Positions 54,835 to 64,000 of a stretch of DNA of 64,000 nt are shown here, piece after piece; the first letter of the stretch is position 1, and each line of letters opens with the position of its first letter. The position numbers and the translations under genes are program-made. A model generated the notes under the pieces. That model was not told where the DNA came from and searched no databases. It saw only the letters and a list, made by a program, of their open reading frames with translations. The stretch comes from Streptomyces sp. Je 1-369 (lineage in GTDB: Bacteria > Actinomycetota > Actinomycetes > Streptomycetales > Streptomycetaceae), in the NCBI RefSeq assembly GCF_026810505.1, contig NZ_CP101750.1, forward strand, positions 2,385,448-2,449,447. The letters are read 5' to 3'.

Positions 54835-55467
54835 ATGGTTACGATCACGTCCGTGTCCGTACTCCCCCTGGTGTTCACCAGCGGCTGGGCGAGCGGGATC
54901 AACGCGTACGCCGTGGTCCTGCTGCTCGGCGTCTTCGGAGCGACCGGTGTGAGCGACGAGGTTCCCGAGGCGCTCCAGCGGCCCGATGTCCTGATCGCGG
55001 CCGGCGTGCTCTTCCTGTGTGAGGCCGTCGCCGACAAGATCCCGTACGTCGACTCGGTCTGGGACACGGTGCACACCGTGATCCGGCCGGTGTCGGGCGC
55101 CGTGGTGGGGGCGCTGCTCGCGGGCCAGAGCGGGTCGCTGTCGGATCTGGCGGCGGGCGCGGTGGGCGGGTCGACCGCGCTGGCCAGCCATGCGGTGAAG
55201 GCCGGGACGCGGATGGCGGTCAACACCTCGCCCGAACCGTTCAGCAACGTCGTGATGAGCACGGCCGAGGACCTCGGGGTCGGCGGCCTCATCAGCTTCG
55301 CGATGTTCTATCCGGAGGCCGCGGCGATCATCGCCGCGGTGCTGCTGGTGATCGGCCTGTTCCTGCTGTTCTTCCTCGTCTCGCGGATCCGCCGGTTCTG
55401 GCGGCGCAGGGCGCAGCGGCGCGAGGAGAAGCGGCTCGCGGAGCGGGTGGGGGCGCCGCCGCCGTGA
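54835..55467 (+). CDS. DUF4126 membrane protein
   Basis: A 210-residue protein with four or five hydrophobic segments. SGWASGINAYAVVLLLGVFG at the start and CEAVADKIPYVDSVWDTVH are DUF4126 hallmarks. A glycine-rich central region AAGAVGGSTALASHAVKAGTR and the terminal helix AAIIAAVLLVIGLFLLFFLV precede a basic tail. No Shine-Dalgarno is visible before ATG 54835, and a TACG-type -10 may lie only ~8 bases upstream, so a leaderless transcript is possible. Function unknown. It lies just after the operator-like dyad. Confidence 0.85.
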   Translation: MVTITSVSVLPLVFTSGWASGINAYAVVLLLGVFGATGVSDEVPEALQRPDVLIAAGVLFLCEAVADKIPYVDSVWDTVHTVIRPVSGAVVGALLAGQSGSLSDLAAGAVGGSTALASHAVKAGTRMAVNTSPEPFSNVVMSTAEDLGVGGLISFAMFYPEAAAIIAAVLLVIGLFLLFFLVSRIRRFWRRRAQRREEKRLAERVGAPPP

Positions 55468-55497
55468 CTGTCAGTGGCTGCCGATAAAGTCCCTGGC

Positions 55498-56997
55498 ATG
55501 GCACGGATTGTGGTGATCGGCGCAGGTCTCGGCGCGATGTCGGCGGCCGCCCGGCTGGCCGTCGCGGGCCACCGGGTGGTGGTGTACGAACGCGGGGAGA
55601 CGTTCGGCGGCGCGGTGGGCCGCGTCGAGCGGGACGGCTTCTCGTTCGACACGGGCCCGGGGCTGCTGCACCTCCCCGCGGTGTACCGCGACTTGTTCGT
55701 CAAGACGGGCAAGGAGCCCCTGGAGAAGTGCGTCGAGCTGTCCCAGGTGGAGCCCGCCGTGCGCCACGTCTTCGCGGACGGCACCACGGCCGACCTGCCG
55801 AACGCCTCACGCGCGGGCGTCGGCGAGGCCCTGGACACGGCTCTCGGCGCGGGCGCGGGCGCGCGCTGGTCGGCGTTCATGGACCGCGCGAGGGAGGCCT
55901 GGGACCGCACCCGCCGCCCCCTCCTCGAAGAGCCCCTGTGGCCGAACTGGGAGGTGCTCGCCGACCGCGAGCCCTACCCCTCGGTGCCTCACAAGCGGCT
56001 GCTGCGCCGTGAGCGCAGGGCGGCCACGCTCAGCGAGGTCGGCGAGCTGGAGCTGGGCGGTGACGCGCGGCTGGTGGCGCTCCTGGAGCAGTTCGCGCTG
56101 GCGCAGGGCCTGGATCCCCGTGCGACTCCGGCGAGCGCCGCGGTCCTGCCCTATCTGGAGCAGACGTTCGGCACCTGGTCGGCGCGGGGCGGCATGCGCG
56201 CCCTGGCCCGCGCGGTGTACGAGCGGTGTGTGGCCCGGCGGGTCGAGTTCGTGTTCGGCGCCGCGGTGACGCGGATCGTCGAGAAGGACGGCAGGGCGGC
56301 GGGCGTGGAGCTCGCGGACGGCACCACCGCGGACGCGGACTTCGTGGTCGCCGGGGTCGCCCCCTCGGTCCTGGACGGGATGCTGTCCGGTGTGAACATA
56401 CGGGCGGAGGGTGACGTTCCGGCGCGTTCCGGTCTGCCGAGCCGTCTGACGATCTTCCTGGCCCTGTCCGGCGCGCGCCCCGAGGGCACGCCGCTGCGCA
56501 CGGTGCTGCATTCGGCCGACCGTCAGGACGAGCTGGACCGCCTCTTCGGAGAGCGGCCCGGACTGCCCGCCTCCCCCACGCTCGCGGTGCTCCGCCCCGA
56601 CGACCCGGAGCTGACACCGGACGCAGCACACGAGGCGGTGACGCTCACGGCGACGGTGCCCGCCCACCTGGAGGTGACGGCCGAGGACGTGGCGCGGGTG
56701 ATCACCCGCGCCGAGGACGTGGTCCCGGAGCTGCGGAGCCGTCTGCTGTGGCACGAGGTCCGCACCCCGGCGGACGTCGCGGAGGCCACCGGCGCGCACG
56801 GCGGCGCCGTTCCCGCGCCGGCGCTCGCCGCGGCCGCCGGGGGGCTCCTGCAGCCGTCCAACAGCACGCGTCTGCCGGGTCTCTTCGCGGTCGGCGGCTG
56901 GGCCCATCCGGGCGGCGGTCTGCCCCACGCGGGCATGTCGGGCACGCTGGTGGCGGGGCTGATCGTCGAGGGGCCGGAGTTCCGCGGCTCCCAGTGA
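55498..56997 (+). CDS. FAD-dependent phytoene-desaturase-like oxidoreductase
   Basis: A 499-residue flavoprotein of the CrtI/amine-oxidase superfamily. The dinucleotide-binding loop ARIVVIGAGLGAMSAAARLA starts at residue 2, and VVVYERGETFGGAVGR is the second FAD motif. A C-terminal GLFAVGGWAHPGGGLPHAGM carries the GG-doublet FAD motif. The TWSARGGMRALARAVYERC segment is typical of carotenoid desaturases and retinol saturases. No carotenoid gene is nearby, so the substrate is uncertain. Start ATG 55498. Confidence 0.87.
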   Translation: MARIVVIGAGLGAMSAAARLAVAGHRVVVYERGETFGGAVGRVERDGFSFDTGPGLLHLPAVYRDLFVKTGKEPLEKCVELSQVEPAVRHVFADGTTADLPNASRAGVGEALDTALGAGAGARWSAFMDRAREAWDRTRRPLLEEPLWPNWEVLADREPYPSVPHKRLLRRERRAATLSEVGELELGGDARLVALLEQFALAQGLDPRATPASAAVLPYLEQTFGTWSARGGMRALARAVYERCVARRVEFVFGAAVTRIVEKDGRAAGVELADGTTADADFVVAGVAPSVLDGMLSGVNIRAEGDVPARSGLPSRLTIFLALSGARPEGTPLRTVLHSADRQDELDRLFGERPGLPASPTLAVLRPDDPELTPDAAHEAVTLTATVPAHLEVTAEDVARVITRAEDVVPELRSRLLWHEVRTPADVAEATGAHGGAVPAPALAAAAGGLLQPSNSTRLPGLFAVGGWAHPGGGLPHAGMSGTLVAGLIVEGPEFRGSQ

Positions 56998-57005
56998 GTG
57001 TCCGG

Positions 57006-57027
57006 GCCCCGCCGGACTCGGCGGGGC
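57006..57027. terminator. Possible bidirectional terminator
   Basis: GCCCCGCC (57006-57013) pairs with GGCGGGGC (57020-57027) around GGACTC, between two convergent genes. CGGCAGGGCTC then occurs twice near 57039 and 57059. Confidence 0.5.
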
Positions 57028-57067
57028 TCAGACCGGATCGGCAGGGCTCGGATCCGCTCGGCAGGGC

Positions 57068-57964
57068 TCAGTAGCGGTACTGCTGCTCGTTGTAGCCCGA
57101 GCCGTCGTGGTGGTCGCCCGGGTGTCCGCCCTGGTAGGGGTAGGGCTGCTCCGGCGGCAGTTCGCCGCTGTACTGGTCGTCGGTGCTGCGCTGCTGCGGC
57201 ACCCAGACGCCGCCGGGCGGCGTGTCGGTGTACGTGCTGTCGCTGTACGTCCCGCCGAGCCCGCCGCTGTACGTGTCGCCTCCGTAGGGGGCGTACTGCT
57301 GCTGGTCGCCGTAGGTGTCGTAGCTCTGCCGGGCGCCGTAGGTCTGCGTGCCGATGTACGGGTCGGAGTAGGCGGCGTACTGCTGGCCGCCCGTCTCGTC
57401 GTAGCTGTAGTTCTGCTGGTCGTAGCCGCCGAAGGCCGCCGCGTCGTAGCCGTAGCCCTCGCTCTGGTGGGCGTTGCCCGCCGCGGGCGGGGCGTGGGCC
57501 GCGTCGTTGTACACGCCGTACTGACCGGTGTCGTCGGGCATCGGCTCCGGCGCGTACACCCCGCCCCCGGGAACGTCGGGGACGTCAGGGATGTCGGGGC
57601 CGTGCGCGGGGGGCGGCGGGACCTGCTCGTACTCCAGGTCGGAGACCTGCAGCGTCGGCTCCTTGGCGGCGGCCCGCGCCGGTGCCCTGCGGCGCTTGCT
57701 CAGGCCCGGCCGTCCGCCGAGCGCCCAGCCGGTGGAGAAGCCCTTGCGGAACGACAGCGTCACGTACGTCTGGCCCGTGGCGAAGGCGATGGCACCCAGC
57801 CCGATGATCCACACCGACGGAATCAGCACGCCGACGACGACACCGAGGAAGCCGACGAAGGCCAGCAGGCGCCAGCGCAGCCTGGCCTTGTACTGCAACA
57901 GCACCTCGCCGAGCAGCCACAGCGCGACGAATGCGAACGCGATGTAGAGGACCGTCCAGCCCAT
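57068..57964 (-). CDS. Membrane protein with Tyr/Gly/Gln-rich disordered tail
   Basis: A 298-residue protein with two parts. Residues 1-95 contain three hydrophobic segments: VLYIAFAFVALWLLGEVLL, LLAFVGFLGVVVGVLI and WIIGLGAIAFATGQTY. Residues ~100-298 are low-complexity, dominated by Tyr, Gly, Gln, Asp and Ser, with repeated (S/T/D)Y pairs and QQYAPYGG-like units, and end NEQQYRY. Such tails can phase-separate or act as adhesion surfaces; that is inference. Topology suggests the tail is cytoplasmic if three helices are right. No known domain recognised; metF lies 54 bp upstream. Confidence 0.75.
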   Translation of the reverse strand: MGWTVLYIAFAFVALWLLGEVLLQYKARLRWRLLAFVGFLGVVVGVLIPSVWIIGLGAIAFATGQTYVTLSFRKGFSTGWALGGRPGLSKRRRAPARAAAKEPTLQVSDLEYEQVPPPPAHGPDIPDVPDVPGGGVYAPEPMPDDTGQYGVYNDAAHAPPAAGNAHQSEGYGYDAAAFGGYDQQNYSYDETGGQQYAAYSDPYIGTQTYGARQSYDTYGDQQQYAPYGGDTYSGGLGGTYSDSTYTDTPPGGVWVPQQRSTDDQYSGELPPEQPYPYQGGHPGDHHDGSGYNEQQYRY

Positions 57965-58018
57965 GTACGCCCCTCTCCCCTGCGGCCGCCCGCTGGTACG
58001 GGTACGGGTACGACCGCT

Positions 58019-58945
<927 letters not shown>

Positions 58946-59039
58946 TTAGCCAGGCCCGGGCGGTCCCCCAACCGGGGCCGGAAGTTTTGGCCGGTTTGCC
59001 GGTTTCTTGTCCACGGATCGGACACTCCCGGGCCACGCC

Positions 59040-59696
59040 TCACCCGGCGTCGCGCAGCCGCTTCGCGAACTCCGCGGCCGCCGCTCCGGGGTCGTCGGCC
59101 TCGGTGATCGCCCGTACGACGACGACGCGCCGCGCGCCCGCGTCGAGGACCTCGTCGAGGTTGTCCGCGTCGATGCCGCCGATGGCGAACCAGGGGCGGT
59201 CCGTGCCGAGCGAGGCCGTGTACCTGACCAGGTCGAGGCCCGGGGCATGGCGGCCCGGCTTGGTGGGCGTGGGCCAGCAGGGTCCCGTGCAGAAGTAGTC
59301 CACGCCCTCCTGGACGGCGGCCGCGGCGGCCTCCGACTCGGCGTGCGTGGAGCGGCCGATCAGCACGTCGGCGCTGCCGCCGAGGATGGCGCGGGCCGCG
59401 GGGACGGGCAGGTCGCCCTGGCCGAGGTGCAGCACGTCGGCGCCGATGGCGTGGGCGACGTCCGCGCGGTCGTTCACGGCGAAGAGCTTGCCGTGCCTGC
59501 AGGCGGCGTCCGCGAAGACTCGGAGGTGCTCCAGCTCCTCGCCGGCCTCCATGCCCTTGTCGCGCAGCTGCACGATGTCGACGCCGCCCGCGAGGACGGC
59601 GTCGAGGAACTCGGGGAGGTCCCCCTGGCGCCTGCGGGCATCCGTGCACAGGTAGAGCCGGGCGTCGGCGAGCCGGTCGCGGCGGTCTGCGGCCAT
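59040..59696 (-). CDS. thiE: Thiamin phosphate synthase
   Basis: A 218-residue TIM-barrel enzyme joining HMP-PP and thiazole phosphate. [17 protein letters not shown] begins the barrel. [17 protein letters not shown] carries the pyrimidine-binding QxRxK motif, [20 protein letters not shown] the Mg2+ site, and [18 protein letters not shown] the phosphate-binding loop. GRSTHAESE is typical ThiE. Start ATG 59696. It serves the pathway whose thiazole half (thiO-thiS-thiG) lies 2 kb away on the other strand. Confidence 0.95.
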   Translation of the reverse strand: MAADRRDRLADARLYLCTDARRRQGDLPEFLDAVLAGGVDIVQLRDKGMEAGEELEHLRVFADAACRHGKLFAVNDRADVAHAIGADVLHLGQGDLPVPAARAILGGSADVLIGRSTHAESEAAAAAVQEGVDYFCTGPCWPTPTKPGRHAPGLDLVRYTASLGTDRPWFAIGGIDADNLDEVLDAGARRVVVVRAITEADDPGAAAAEFAKRLRDAG

Positions 59697-59772
59697 GGAG
59701 AGGTCCCCCCGTTGTCGGTGGTGTGCGGGCCGCGTGGGATCAGCGGCCCGCACACCGGACGATGTGTTCAGG

Positions 59773-60138
59773 TCAGACGGCGAGCGCCTGGGCGCGGCGC
59801 TTCACCTCCGTGCCGCGATTCTCGCTCAGCGCCTGCGCGGGGGTGCCGGGCAGGCTCGGGTCGGGGGTGAAGAGCCATTCGAGCATCTCTTCGTCGGAGA
59901 AACCGTCGTCCCGCAGGAGCGTCAGGGTGCCGCTGAGGCCCTTGACGACCTTGTCGCCGTCGATGAAGGCGGCCGGCACCTGGAGCGCCCGGTTCTCCCC
60001 GCGGCGCACGGCGATCACCTGGCCCTCCTTGACCAGCTGGCGCACACGGGTCACCTCGATGTCGAGCATCTCCGCGATGTCGGGGAGGTGCAGCCACTCG
60101 GGGACGAGAGCATCGGTCTTTGCGTCAATCTCGGTCAC
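59773..60138 (-). CDS. Rv2175c-family helix-turn-helix DNA-binding protein
   Basis: A 121-residue protein. [20 protein letters not shown] (residues ~16-35) is a winged HTH, followed by [18 protein letters not shown]. The C-terminal part includes [29 protein letters not shown] residues shared with Rv2175c, a small actinobacterial DNA-binding protein known in M. tuberculosis as a Ser/Thr kinase substrate. Several Thr are near the N-terminus ([11 protein letters not shown]). Targets unknown. Start GTG 60138. Confidence 0.88.
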   Translation of the reverse strand: MTEIDAKTDALVPEWLHLPDIAEMLDIEVTRVRQLVKEGQVIAVRRGENRALQVPAAFIDGDKVVKGLSGTLTLLRDDGFSDEEMLEWLFTPDPSLPGTPAQALSENRGTEVKRRAQALAV

Positions 60139-60203
60139 GGGTCAAGCGTATCTCCGGCCACTGACACGCACCGGGTGGCACCGCCCCACCGGCGAGCGGC
60201 CCG

Positions 60204-61454
60204 CTACAGCACCGCCTTCTTCAGCGGAATCGACGGGTCCGCCGTCAGTGCCGGGTCGAGGCGCGCACCCGACTCGATCAGCCGACGGCCCTGCGCCAGG
60301 TCCCTGGGGCGGCCCACGGCGAGAACCGCGACCAGGGCGCCGTCCCGCAGCCAGCACACCGACCAGGCCATGCCGTCCGGGTCCCCGCGCCACACCAGCT
60401 CGTCGGCCCCGGCGTGATGTCCCGCGTACTGCACGAAGCGGCCGAACTGCTCCGACCAGAAGTACGGCACGGGGTCGTACGCGGCCGGCGTCTCACCGAT
60501 GATGTTCGCCGCCACCGTGCGCGGCCCCTGGAGTGCGTTGTCCCAGTGGTGCACGAGGAGCCGCTCGCCGTACCGGCCGGAGGGGAACGAGGCGCAGTCC
60601 CCGACCGCGTACACGTCCGGCGCCGACGTGCGCAGGCCCTCGTCGGTGACGACCTCGCGGTGCGTGCCGAGCTCGATGCCGGAGCCGGTGAGCCAGCCCG
60701 TCGCGGGCCGTGCCCCGATGCCGACGACGACGGCGGTCGCGGGCAGCGTGGTCCCGTCGGACAGGACGACGGCGCCGGGTTCGACGCGCTCCACGCGCGC
60801 GTGGGTGCGCAGGACCGCTCCGGAGTCCGCGTACCAGCCCGCCATGGGGGCCGCGACCTCCTCGGGGAGCGCCCCCGCGAGCGGCCTGCCCGCGGCCTCG
60901 ACGACGGTGACGGAGCAGCCCGCCTCGCGCGCGGCGGTCGCGAACTCCGCGCCGATCCAGCCCGCCCCGACGACCACCACGTCGTGCTGCCCCGCGAGGA
61001 CCGGGCGCAGCCGCGCGGCGTCGTCCAGGGTGCGCAGCAGGTGCACGCCGGGGATGTTCTCGGTGCCGGGCAGGCGGATCGGTTCGGCGCCGGTCGCGAG
61101 GACCAGGACGTCGTACGTGAGGGCCCCGTCGGCGGTGTCCAGCTCGTGGTCGGCGGGGCGCACGCCGGTGACCTCGCGGCCCAGGTCCAGCTCGATGCCG
61201 AGCGCCGGGAAGTCGATGTCGAAGGTGGAGCCCTCCGCCTTGCCGAGCAGCACCGCCTTGGACAGCGGTGGCCTGTCGTACGGCGGGTGCGGCTCGGCGC
61301 CGACGAGGGTGACCCGGCCCGTGAAGCCCTGCTCGCGCAGGGCCACCGCGGTCTGCACGCCGGCCATCCCGGCGCCGACGACCACGACGTGCCGCTCCGC
61401 CTGTCGCCGCTTCCCGCTCTGCTGCTGCTCGCTCTGCCTCTGCTGCTCGCTCAC
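60204..61454 (-). CDS. FAD/NAD(P)-dependent oxidoreductase, ferredoxin-reductase-like
   Basis: A 416-residue flavoprotein. After a Gln/Arg-rich N-terminus, HVVVVGAGMAGVQTAVAL is the FAD site and VVVVGAGWIGAEFATAAREA the NAD(P)H site. PPYDRPPLSKAVL and VYAVGDCASFPS are typical of the rubredoxin/ferredoxin/putidaredoxin reductase family. The C-terminal domain (~330-416) includes YAGHHAGADELVWRGD. No ferredoxin gene is adjacent; the electron acceptor is unknown. Start GTG 61454; the last gene before the divergent thi operon. Confidence 0.88.
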   Translation of the reverse strand: MSEQQRQSEQQQSGKRRQAERHVVVVGAGMAGVQTAVALREQGFTGRVTLVGAEPHPPYDRPPLSKAVLLGKAEGSTFDIDFPALGIELDLGREVTGVRPADHELDTADGALTYDVLVLATGAEPIRLPGTENIPGVHLLRTLDDAARLRPVLAGQHDVVVVGAGWIGAEFATAAREAGCSVTVVEAAGRPLAGALPEEVAAPMAGWYADSGAVLRTHARVERVEPGAVVLSDGTTLPATAVVVGIGARPATGWLTGSGIELGTHREVVTDEGLRTSAPDVYAVGDCASFPSGRYGERLLVHHWDNALQGPRTVAANIIGETPAAYDPVPYFWSEQFGRFVQYAGHHAGADELVWRGDPDGMAWSVCWLRDGALVAVLAVGRPRDLAQGRRLIESGARLDPALTADPSIPLKKAVL

Positions 61455-61591
61455 CCGATCACTCTAGGGCGGTTGTCGAGGGCGCCCTCAGGTGTGGTCG
61501 GGGAGATCTCTGACACAACGTCACCGCCCATACCCGGACAGCTCCCCTACTGCCGCACGAAGCGACGGGCTAGGGTGGCCCGTGCAGAGCA

Positions 61592-61686
61592 CTCGCGGGA
61601 GCCCGGACGCACCGGGCTGAGAGGGAGGCTGGGACGGCCTCCGACCGTACGAACCTGATCCGGGTCATGCCGGCGAAGGGAGGGGC
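61592..61686 (+). promoter_or_regulatory. TPP riboswitch for thiOSG
   Basis: CTGAGA at 61617-61622 and ACCTGATCCGGGTCATGCCG (61653-61672) with GCGAAGGGAG (61673-61682) are the diagnostic THI-box elements. The Shine-Dalgarno of thiO (GGGAGGGG, 61678-61685) overlaps the 3' end of the aptamer, so thiamin pyrophosphate should close the ribosome site. TAGGGT at 61571-61576 may be the -10 box. Confidence 0.95.
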
Positions 61687-61695
61687 TGGACGCCC

Positions 61696-62906
61696 ATGCA
61701 TCCACGTACGACATCACCATCCGCCACCTCTGACGTCCTGATCGTCGGAGGCGGCATCATCGGCCTGGTCACGGCCTGGCGGACCGCGCAGCGGGGGCTC
61801 TCCGTGGCGGTCGTGGACCCCGAGCCGGGCGGCGGCGCCGCCCAGGTCGCGGCGGGCATGCTGGCCGCCGTCACCGAACTCCACTACGGCGAGCAGACGT
61901 TGCTCGGCCTCAACATCGCCTCCGCGCGGCGCTATCCGGCGTTCGCCGACGAGCTGACCGAGGCGAGCGGCCACGACCTCGGCTACCGCGCGTGCGGCAC
62001 GCTCGCCGTCGCGCTGGACTCCGACGACCGTGCCCACCTGCGCGAACTGCACGCCCTGCAGCAGCGTTCGGGCCTGGAGTCCGAGTGGCTGAACGGCCGC
62101 GAGTGCCGTCGCCTCGAACCGATGCTGGCGCCGGGTGTGCGCGGCGGCCTTCGGGTCGACGGCGATCACCAGATCGACCCGCGGCGGCTCGCGGGCGCGC
62201 TCGTGGTGGCCTGCGAGCGGGCCGGTGTGGTCTTCCACCGCGCCTGGGCCGAGCGTCTGTCGGTCGTACGCGACCGTGCGCACGGCGTCGTCCTCGCGGA
62301 CGGCACCGAGCTGGGCGCGGGTCTGACGGTCCTCGCGGCGGGCAGCCTCAGCGGGCGCCTCGCGGGCGTCCCCGACGACGTCCTGCCGCCCGTGCGCCCC
62401 GTCAAGGGCCAGGTCCTGCGTCTTACGGTGCCCGGGCCCTACGCCCCGTTCCTGAGCCGCACCGTGCGGGCCGTGGTGCGCGGCAGCCACGTCTACCTCG
62501 TGCCGCGCGAGAACGGCGAGCTCGTCGTCGGCGCGACCAGCGAGGAGCTCGGCTGGGACACCACGGTCACCGCGGGCGGCGTGTACGAACTGCTGCGGGA
62601 CGCGCACGAGCTCGTGCCCGGCATCACCGAGCTGCCGCTGACCGAGACCCGCGCGGGTCTGCGCCCCGGCTCCCCCGACAACGCGCCGATGCTCGGCCCG
62701 ACACGGCTCGACGGGCTCCACCTGGCCACCGGGCACTTCCGCAACGGCGTCCTCCTGACGCCCGTCACGGGCGACGTCATGGCGCACGCCCTGACCACGG
62801 GCGCGCTCCCGGAAGAGGCGCTCCCGTTCACCCCGCGCCGCTTCGACGGCGCGTCCCCCGAGATCTCCGCCCCGGCCCGCACGCAGCACGACACGGAGCA
62901 GCCCGC

Positions 62907-62910
<4 letters not shown>
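61696..62910 (+). CDS. thiO: Glycine oxidase ThiO
   Basis: A 404-residue FAD enzyme that oxidises glycine to iminoglyoxylate for thiazole synthesis in aerobes. TSDVLIVGGGIIGLVTAWRT is the FAD loop, and AQVAAGMLAAVTE follows it. The C-terminus has the DAAO-family ETRAGLRPGSPDNAPMLGP motif and HFRNGVLLTPVTGD near the end. It starts at ATG 61696 under a TPP riboswitch; the stop overlaps thiS as ATGA. Confidence 0.95.
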
Positions 62911-63919
<1,009 letters not shown>

Positions 63920-64000
63920 GCAGTCCCCCCAGGGGCTCCGCCTGTTACAGCTCGGCTGCAGTCCAGCCGTGAGGGCGCCCGCCCGGGACGAGGTGTCGGC

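Overview
This 64 kb window is ordinary chromosomal DNA of a Streptomyces-like actinobacterium. The support is very high G+C, frequent GTG and TTG starts, the Streptomyces order of the division and cell wall (dcw) cluster, a lysine-rich DksA-like protein, an actinobacterial translational T-box before ileS, and actinobacterial families such as DUF3040, DUF2567, Rv2175c-type DNA-binding protein and bL37. I see no phage, insertion sequence, integron, CRISPR array, rRNA or tRNA.

Layout. 1-5,900: a Lon-substrate-domain protein (cut by the window edge), a YbaK deacylase, a 24-residue bL37 candidate, a DUF2567 membrane protein, an ABC exporter pair and an NYN-domain protein. 5,900-20,000: DnaE, a DUF2252 kinase-like protein, a DsbA-like protein, a Tat-exported PhoD phosphatase, a dienelactone hydrolase, an MscS channel, a Na+/H+ antiporter, a GNAT enzyme, an RluD-type pseudouridine synthase and LspA. 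20,000-24,800: the DksA-like protein, then the T-box and ileS on the opposite strand. 24,900-42,550: the dcw cluster on the minus strand, in transcription order rsmH-ftsL-ftsI-murE-murF-mraY-murD-ftsW-murG-ftsQ-ftsZ-pgeF-yggS-sepF-yggT-divIVA, mostly with 4-base overlaps and with no murC or mraZ. 42,950-49,200: a beta-carbonic anhydrase, a MoxR/DUF58/transglutaminase operon and a DUF3040 protein. 49,400-57,970: a methyltransferase, a HEPN-type protein, an ABC-like/YhgE/TetR operon, a DUF4126 protein, a CrtI-like oxidoreductase and a membrane protein with a Tyr/Gly/Gln-rich tail. 58,000-64,000: metF, thiE, an Rv2175c-type regulator, an FAD oxidoreductase, and a TPP riboswitch driving thiO-thiS-thiG.

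How the parts work together. The dcw block makes lipid II (MurE, MurF, MraY, MurD, MurG), polymerises and crosslinks it at the septum (FtsW, FtsI, FtsL, FtsQ), builds the Z-ring (FtsZ, SepF) and directs polar growth (DivIVA). IleRS is controlled by uncharged tRNA-Ile through the T-box, and thiazole synthesis by thiamin pyrophosphate.

Most unusual observations: (1) IleRS carries GAHH where class I synthetases have HxGH, the altered motif associated with mupirocin hyper-resistance in some IleRS2 enzymes. (2) The ATPase-like subunit paired with YhgE has every catalytic ABC motif altered, and the operon starts with a TetR-type palindrome over its predicted start site. (3) A 33-codon mini-ORF made largely of 15-bp repeats joins the DUF58 and transglutaminase genes by ATGA overlaps at both ends. 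(4) The ftsZ leader contains two strong inverted repeats and GACAC motifs. No wholly new multi-gene system could be demonstrated from sequence alone.
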